From positions 1 through 64,000 of the forward strand of contig NZ_JACHHN010000010.1 of assembly GCF_014202765.1 (NCBI RefSeq): a stretch of DNA of 64,000 nt. The letters run 5' to 3'. Below the pieces are notes generated by a model, which was given only the letters and a program-made list of their open reading frames with translations, did no database searches and was not told where the DNA came from. Made by a program: the position numbers and the translations under genes. Position 1 is the first letter of the stretch; each line of letters starts with the position of its first letter. This document shows, piece after piece, positions 59,701 through 64,000 of the stretch. This stretch comes from Silvimonas terrae (GTDB lineage: Bacteria; Pseudomonadota; Gammaproteobacteria; Burkholderiales; Chitinibacteraceae).

Positions 59701-62700
59701 GGCGGGGGCCGGCAAGACGGGTTCGTTGTGTTCATCCAGATGCGTACCGTCCAGCAAGGCCAGTGCGGCCAGCTCATCGGCGGTAGGCTCGGTCAGTTCA
59801 AACTCGTCAAGGTTGATCGCCTCTTCGGCCGGCGCAGCAACGTCATGCCCAGCCAGTTCAATGGCGGGCTCGACATGCACTGCGACGGCGTCTGGCAGCG
59901 CCTCATCCAGCGAGAGATCATCCAGTGAGATCTCGTCCAGCGTCAGTTGATCGTCGGCGGCGACAGGCGCGGCCGCGACCTCATCCAGCGCAATGCTCAG
60001 CGCATCTTCATTGCGCGCAGCCAGCGCGGCAATTTCGGCGGCACCGTGGCCCGGATCGCGCTGGGCAAAGATATCGCCCAGCATCTGTTCCAGACGATCT
60101 ACCGCATGAATCAGCGGCTCGACCGGCGGTTCGGTGGATTTTTGTACGGATTGTTCGAGCGCGTAGGCCAGATCGCCCAGTGCGCTGAACCCAGCCGTGG
60201 CGCCAATGCCGCCCAGGGTATGGGCCGACAACAGGAACGACGGTGCCAGCGGGTCGTTGTGCTGCAACGCTGTGCGGCCTTGCACCAGCGCTTGCAGGTG
60301 GCGGCCGGCTTCGTCGCAGAAAATACCGAACAGCGTGGTCGAGACGGCCACTTCACCAATCTGGATTTCATCGGCTGGTGCCGGGGTATCTACCACCAGT
60401 TCGGTGTCGGCCAGATCATCCGCCAGGTCGATGGCCGGCGCGTCAAAGCTCAGGTCATCAGCCAGTTCCACGGACGGGGCGGCGGCTTCATCGTGCTCGC
60501 CTTCAAACAAGGCGGGCAGCGGCTCAGCCTCAACGACAGGCTGGAACGCTACCGGCTCGATGGCCGGAGCGGCAACCGGGGCAGCCATTGACAGCGTGCC
60601 TTGATCCAGTTGGTGTTTGAGTTCGTCAGCGCGCTCAGAGAGGCTGCTGGCATCAACCTGGGCACCGCCGGTTTCGGACAGTTGGGCTACCCAGACGCGG
60701 AAGGACTGGTGAGCATCGCCCACCAGTTGCAGCAGCGCCGGTGTTGCCGGTTGTTCCGCTTGCAGCCATTTGTTCATGACCTGTTCAATGGCCCAGGCGG
60801 CTTCGCCCAGGTTGAACAGACCGACCATGCGGCCGCTCCCCTTCAGGGTATGGAAGGCGCGGCGGATGACGGTCATGGCCTCGCGGTCGTGCGGGGCGTG
60901 ACGACATACCTCGATTTGCGCGGCAATGGTCGCCAGCACTTCGGCGGCTTCTTCCAGATAAACTTCCAGCAGTTCGGCATCGACGGCTTCTTCGGTCGAT
61001 GGCAGCGGACGGCTTTGTTCTGGCTCGACAATCTCGATGTGTTCCGGCTCAAGGCTGGCGGACTCGCCAATCGGCGGCTCGGCTTCCAGCGCCTCGGTCA
61101 CGTCCGGTTCGACTTCAATCTCGGGCTCGGCCGCGCCGGTCAGGCGGGTCAGCATCGGGCGCAGGGCCGCGCTGTCATCGCGACCTTGTTCCAGGCCATC
61201 TACATAGAAACCGATGGTCGAGAACGCTTCGGCCAGTTCTTCCAGTTCTGCCGGGGCCGGGTCTGCTTCAGAGGCGGCCATATTGCGCACCCGTTCGTGC
61301 GCGGCCAGCAACAGTGCCACGGCGTCCTGGCAATCGAGCATCATCAAGGCGCCTTGCACCTGATAGATGGTTTGATCCAGACCGCCCAGTGCAGCCCGTT
61401 GCGATGCATCCCGGAAGAAGGCATCCAGCGCGTCTTCAATGCTGCGCAGGTTGCTGCGCATTTCTTGCGCCAGTTGCGCAACCAGCAGTTTTTCCTGCGC
61501 TTCGCGGCTGACCGCATCCAGTTGCGGCAGGTCAATTTCTGCGGCCATGGCCGGGTTGGCCAGGCGTTGCAGCATGGCTTCAACTTGCTCGGGGAAATCA
61601 GCCGCTTGTTGCGGGTAAGCGGCCAGCACGCTGTCGGCCAGCAACATGGCGGTGGCCAGTTCCAGCGCTTCGGGCTCGCTGATGCCGCGACCGGCACAAC
61701 GTTCAAACACGCCGGACACCCCTTCCCACAGCTTGTTCAGGCCGGGGATTTCCAGTGCTTCAGAGTGGTGCGACAGGCGGGTAATTTCAGCGGCCAGTTG
61801 CGGCAGGCGATCTTGCTGACCGGCGGCCACACGGCTCCACAAATCCTTGGCGTTGGCCAGTTCGTCCCGCAACTGGCGGGCCGCCTGGGCACGCGCCTGA
61901 GCTTGCGGCGACAAGGTATTGGCACCCGCGTCGGCCAGAAGGCCGTCCAGTTCAAACGCGGTTCTGAGTTTTTGCGCCAGTGCGCTCTGGCTTTGGTCAT
62001 GCGCCAGAATGTACAAGAGGTCGCGGAACAAGCGCTCTGCCACACGGGTAGAGCCATCGGCCAGGCGACGCAGTTGCAGGTTCAGGCGCATCAACAGGTG
62101 ACGCGGGTCCAGATCGGTTTCTTGCTTGTTGCTGGGCAGCGCATCCACGACTGCGGCGGCGCTCCACCAGAAAGCGCGCGGCAACATGATGCTCTGGGCG
62201 CTGGCCAGTTCGGTCAGGCTCTTGGTCATGGCGGCTGCGCCGCCCGCATCACGAGCCCGCAACCAGCGCAGCAGGCCAGACTCAAACCGCGTCCGTTGCT
62301 GACGCACCCACGGGGCCATATCGGCTTCGGGGACGCTATGGGTCGGCAGTTCTGCCGGGACACTGAGCTGGGCCAACTGCGGGAAAAAGAGTTCAGCTCC
62401 GCTGACGGTCTGACCGCGCAGGGCGGCCATTTTGACCAGCGTATCCCGCAGCACCAGCGGCACATTGGGTGATCCGGCCGCAATGCGTTCCAGGTAAGCG
62501 GTGGCGTCTTTGGTGACGGCAATGACGGCTTCCAGCGCGTGATTGCCGGTTTCTTCCCGGGCCACACTGGCGACCAGGTGCTCGGCCTCTTCGCAATAGC
62601 GGGCGAGGCCTTGCAGTTCAACCATCTGCAAGGCGCCAACGGCCTGGTGCAGGTGGGTTTGCGCATGCTTGAGCAGGGCAGCATCTGGCGCGTCGCCAAA

Positions 62701-62796
62701 CTGCTTGAGCGCTTCTGCCGCTCGGCCCAGCGTCTGTTCAAGCTCTCCCTTCACCCAGATCAGGGAGCCTTGATCGAATTCGGTATGCACGCTCAT
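56800..62796 (-). CDS. chpA: Chemotaxis-like histidine kinase of the type IV pilus Chp system
   Basis: A 1998-residue CheA-type kinase like ChpA/PilL of Pseudomonas twitching motility. Hpt domains have histidines in FHTLKGSGRMVG (near 649), AHTLGGIGATAG (near 857) and HTLKGSARMSG (near 1302); N-terminal Hpt-like units look degenerate. A long acidic linker follows, containing HEALV repeats. The CheA core has the dimerisation helix, ATPase (HMLRNAIDHGLE, DDGKG, GRGIGMDVV), CheW domain and a receiver (D near 1928 in LVDIEMPRMDG). I start at ATG 62796 (MSVHTEFDQG); an in-frame TTG 33 bases earlier is possible. It lies downstream of pilJ. Confidence 0.95.
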   Translation of the reverse strand: MSVHTEFDQGSLIWVKGELEQTLGRAAEALKQFGDAPDAALLKHAQTHLHQAVGALQMVELQGLARYCEEAEHLVASVAREETGNHALEAVIAVTKDATAYLERIAAGSPNVPLVLRDTLVKMAALRGQTVSGAELFFPQLAQLSVPAELPTHSVPEADMAPWVRQQRTRFESGLLRWLRARDAGGAAAMTKSLTELASAQSIMLPRAFWWSAAAVVDALPSNKQETDLDPRHLLMRLNLQLRRLADGSTRVAERLFRDLLYILAHDQSQSALAQKLRTAFELDGLLADAGANTLSPQAQARAQAARQLRDELANAKDLWSRVAAGQQDRLPQLAAEITRLSHHSEALEIPGLNKLWEGVSGVFERCAGRGISEPEALELATAMLLADSVLAAYPQQAADFPEQVEAMLQRLANPAMAAEIDLPQLDAVSREAQEKLLVAQLAQEMRSNLRSIEDALDAFFRDASQRAALGGLDQTIYQVQGALMMLDCQDAVALLLAAHERVRNMAASEADPAPAELEELAEAFSTIGFYVDGLEQGRDDSAALRPMLTRLTGAAEPEIEVEPDVTEALEAEPPIGESASLEPEHIEIVEPEQSRPLPSTEEAVDAELLEVYLEEAAEVLATIAAQIEVCRHAPHDREAMTVIRRAFHTLKGSGRMVGLFNLGEAAWAIEQVMNKWLQAEQPATPALLQLVGDAHQSFRVWVAQLSETGGAQVDASSLSERADELKHQLDQGTLSMAAPVAAPAIEPVAFQPVVEAEPLPALFEGEHDEAAAPSVELADDLSFDAPAIDLADDLADTELVVDTPAPADEIQIGEVAVSTTLFGIFCDEAGRHLQALVQGRTALQHNDPLAPSFLLSAHTLGGIGATAGFSALGDLAYALEQSVQKSTEPPVEPLIHAVDRLEQMLGDIFAQRDPGHGAAEIAALAARNEDALSIALDEVAAAPVAADDQLTLDEISLDDLSLDEALPDAVAVHVEPAIELAGHDVAAPAEEAINLDEFELTEPTADELAALALLDGTHLDEHNEPVLPAPAALDGLDDLSFDLDEIPADALTIAVEEEPLLATDLALDPAHDAGTAELPDEQGFDLTLDELLETPAEEVVAEEHVLDPLPTESAHAAEAVEPHTIVTELVTATEPVQAETAPDTVHEALVAAHEALVSAHESLIAARTESESESESVIDAAPSLDATLVEEELPAEAELIEPAAFIEADEAIPEVALSPELGHVVQPLAMAAAESLPAALAAGSSLTERKAELDQTLNDEIDDQLLPVFVEEGDELLPQVGGALRALRDGDAAEADRLKRILHTLKGSARMSGAMRMGEATHRMESRLLAAGSLVSGPLIDELESDYDLINLLFDELAGRTPNAADVVGQTAQAVAATQARGPAQPLLAAAPDAEGKTTIRVRSELVDDLVNQAGEVSIARSRIESEMLALKSSLLDLTENVTRLRTQMRELEIQAESQMQARTREFQEAAQTFDPLEFDRFTRLQEVTRFIAESVNDVATIQHNLLKNVDESAAALTAQARMTKELQQNLMRVRMVPFASISDRLYRLTRQTGKEVGKKVNLELRGGRVEIDRGVLEKMISPFEHMLRNAIDHGLETPAERETSGKSEFGEVQVEVRQEGNELVVMLKDDGKGLNMDRIRAKALERGLIEAGQDIADRDLMQVIFEPGFSTASAVTQISGRGIGMDVVKNEIGNLGGRIDVDSVLGQGTSFTIHLPLTLAVTQVLLVKSSERLYAIPSVMIEQVQELKQDALALLYKNQAQEWLGGRYPFSYFPRLLGDAEVMPETKRFSTVLLLRSGANRMALHIDELVKNQEVVVKAIGPQLARIPGVAGSTVLGNGEIVLIMNPLALLAHGEVATVQKDVSEETRAPAQLQTTPVVMVVDDSLTVRKITSRLLAREGFQVQTAKDGVDALQQLQELKPAVMLVDIEMPRMDGFEFTRNVRANDDTRHIPIIMITSRTAEKHRNYAFELGVNVFLGKPFQEDELMGHIRSFITQ

Positions 62797-62972
62797 GAAG
62801 TTGATCCGGTTCGTTCGGAAGGATGACAACGCAGGCGGTGGCGCAAATGACGCTCAGGCAAAGGCCTGGCGCTGGCACATCCGGATCATGCGGATAGTCA
62901 GCCCTCCTCGGTAGGTACGTTCGGGTTTGCCATGCCGCCTGCTGGCGGCCGGAGCCCTGTTGTTAGTGTTTT

Positions 62973-63042
62973 GAACAAAACCCGGCTTGCTCATGTCCCC
63001 GATGGGGGCATGGCGCGCAATGCGCCCAGCCGGGTTTTGTTC
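62973..63042 (-). terminator. Nested inverted repeat between pilJ and chpA
   Basis: GAACAAAACCCGGCT (62973-62987) and AGCCGGGTTTTGTTC (63028-63042) are perfect 15-base arms. Inside are two further hairpins (CATGTCCCC/GGGGGCATG and GCGC/GCGC), giving a branched fold. It lies 18 bases after the pilJ stop. It could attenuate or process the pilJ-chpA transcript; no long T run is seen. Confidence 0.55.
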
Positions 63043-63060
63043 ATGGCGATCCGTCTACGA

Positions 63061-64000
63061 TCAGTTCAGCTTGAAGCCGGAAACCGAACTCTTCAGGCCT
63101 TCGGCCAGACCGTTCAGCTGACCGACCACCACCGCAGACTGTTTCACACCGGCAGACGTTTGCTCCGTCACCGACAGAATGTCGCGCATGGAGGCGTTCA
63201 CGCGGGCAGCCAGAGTAGCCTGACCTTCCGTTTCCTGCGCAATCGACTGAATCTGTACCGCCAGTTCGCGGGTAACGCGTTCGATTTCAGTCAGCGCGCG
63301 GCCTGCAGCGTCAGACAGCTTGGCCCCTTCCACCACACCCTGGGTGGACACTTCCATAGCGGCTACGGCGTCGTGCGTATCGGTCTGAATGGTCTTCACA
63401 ATCGCGCCGATCTGCTTGGTCGCTTCGGCAGAACGTTCAGCCAGACGCTGCACTTCTTCCGCAACCACCGAGAAGCCGCGGCCGGCATCACCGGCGGCGG
63501 CCGCCTGGATGGCCGCGTTCAGCGCCAGTACGTTGGTCTGTTCGGTAATGTCCGAGATCAGTTCCACGATTTCACCGATCTCCTGCGAGGATTCGCCCAG
63601 GCGTTTAATCCGCTTTGCGGTTTCCTGGATCTGTTCGCGGATTTCGTTCATGCCCTTGATCTGGTTGTTTACCGCGCTGGCGCCCAGTTCAGCAGCAGCC
63701 AGGGAGGACTGCGCCACCTCAGCCGACTGGCTGGCGGTATGCGACACGTCCTGGATCGAGCGCACCATCTGTTCAACGGTGTTGTTGGTGTTCTGAATTT
63801 CACGCGACTGGCGGTCCGCAGCGGCAATCAGCTCACTCGATACGCCCTGCGCTTCGCCGGTGGCCTGACCCACCTGTTCCGTGGCGCGGTTAATCCCGGT
63901 AATCAGGGAGCGCAGCTCTTCAATCGTGTAGTTGATGGAGTCAGCGATCGCGCCGGTCAAGTCTTCCGTCACGGAAGCGCGCACCGTCAAGTCACCATCA
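63061..64000 (-). CDS. pilJ: Type IV pilus chemoreceptor PilJ, C-terminal part (runs off the window)
   Basis: The last 313 residues or so of PilJ, the chemoreceptor of the Chp system; the 5' part lies beyond the window end. The visible part starts in the HAMP-proximal [33 protein letters not shown] and runs through the MCP coiled coil. The signalling tip [21 protein letters not shown] differs from the general MCP consensus (IEAARAGEQ), as known for PilJ. It ends VSGFKLN. In Pseudomonas the order is pilGHIJK-chpA; here chpA follows pilJ at about 260 bases with no pilK between. Confidence 0.93.
   Translation of the reverse strand, partial: DGDLTVRASVTEDLTGAIADSINYTIEELRSLITGINRATEQVGQATGEAQGVSSELIAAADRQSREIQNTNNTVEQMVRSIQDVSHTASQSAEVAQSSLAAAELGASAVNNQIKGMNEIREQIQETAKRIKRLGESSQEIGEIVELISDITEQTNVLALNAAIQAAAAGDAGRGFSVVAEEVQRLAERSAEATKQIGAIVKTIQTDTHDAVAAMEVSTQGVVEGAKLSDAAGRALTEIERVTRELAVQIQSIAQETEGQATLAARVNASMRDILSVTEQTSAGVKQSAVVVGQLNGLAEGLKSSVSGFKLN

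Noticed and set aside
56941-59928. 995-codon open frame antisense to chpA
   Set aside because: The composition is Arg/His/Gln-rich without domains, and chpA on the other strand has clear conserved motifs throughout.

Overview
The window reads as chromosomal DNA of a high-G+C betaproteobacterium. The closest fit I can argue for is a Neisseriales/Chromobacteriaceae-type organism (environmental, motile by type IV pili). The reasons are the divergent dciA / M23 peptidase-secA arrangement, a PilJ-ChpA twitching chemosensory pair, Neisseria dRS3-like 20-bp inverted repeats (ATTCCC-N8-GGGAAT), and the overall gene style. The genus is inference. No rRNA, CRISPR array, insertion sequence or prophage is visible. 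Two tRNA genes are present, Ala-CGC and Lys-TTT, each with a clear TTGACG-N17 promoter.

Layout. 0.2-2.1 kb holds two regulators (GlxA-type AraC, Lrp/AsnC). 2.2-10.4 kb is one minus-strand nitrogen-catabolism operon: a biuret hydrolase-like enzyme, a DUF2877/FdrA/DUF1116 carbamoyltransferase set (related to E. coli AllH/AllF/AllG), a carbamate kinase, a stand-alone allophanate-hydrolase C-terminal domain and an NCS1 permease, followed by an AllS-like LysR regulator. The inferred logic is ureide uptake, deamination, carbamoyl transfer to phosphate, and ATP recovery by carbamate kinase. 10.6-15.6 kb has housekeeping and accessory genes (DUF1993, tag, a purine nucleoside permease-like protein, an SDR, a TauD-type dioxygenase) around a 600-bp block of intergenic repeats. 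16.2-22.2 kb is a complete archaic chaperone-usher (Csu) pilus operon with three pilins, chaperone, usher and tip adhesin, then a Sel1 protein and an MCP.

24.6-33.1 kb carries acetyltransferases, a redoxin, uppP, dciA, an M23 peptidase, secA and tRNA-Ala. 33.5-38.5 kb holds small redox genes with their regulators (Rrf2 + TrxR-like; SDR; medium-chain reductase divergent from LysR) and tRNA-Lys. 38.6-41.2 kb is a copper-type TonB receptor with a DUF2946 protein. 41.2-48 kb is a signalling set: orphan TRAP binding protein, RpfG-like HD-GYP regulator and a 1460-residue hybrid histidine kinase. 48-56.8 kb has a secreted PI-PLC-like protein, an OmpR-type regulator, a PAS-GAF-GGDEF protein, two lipoproteins and a divergent pair of citrate-synthase homologues, one fused to an HTH. 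56.8 kb to the end is chpA (about 2000 residues) and the 3' part of pilJ, which runs off the window.

Surface life is a theme: Csu pili, Chp twitching signalling and two c-di-GMP enzymes could act together. The most interesting candidate system is the ureide/carbamoyl-phosphate operon at 3.1-10.6 kb, whose promoter region carries six TGATTT half-sites.
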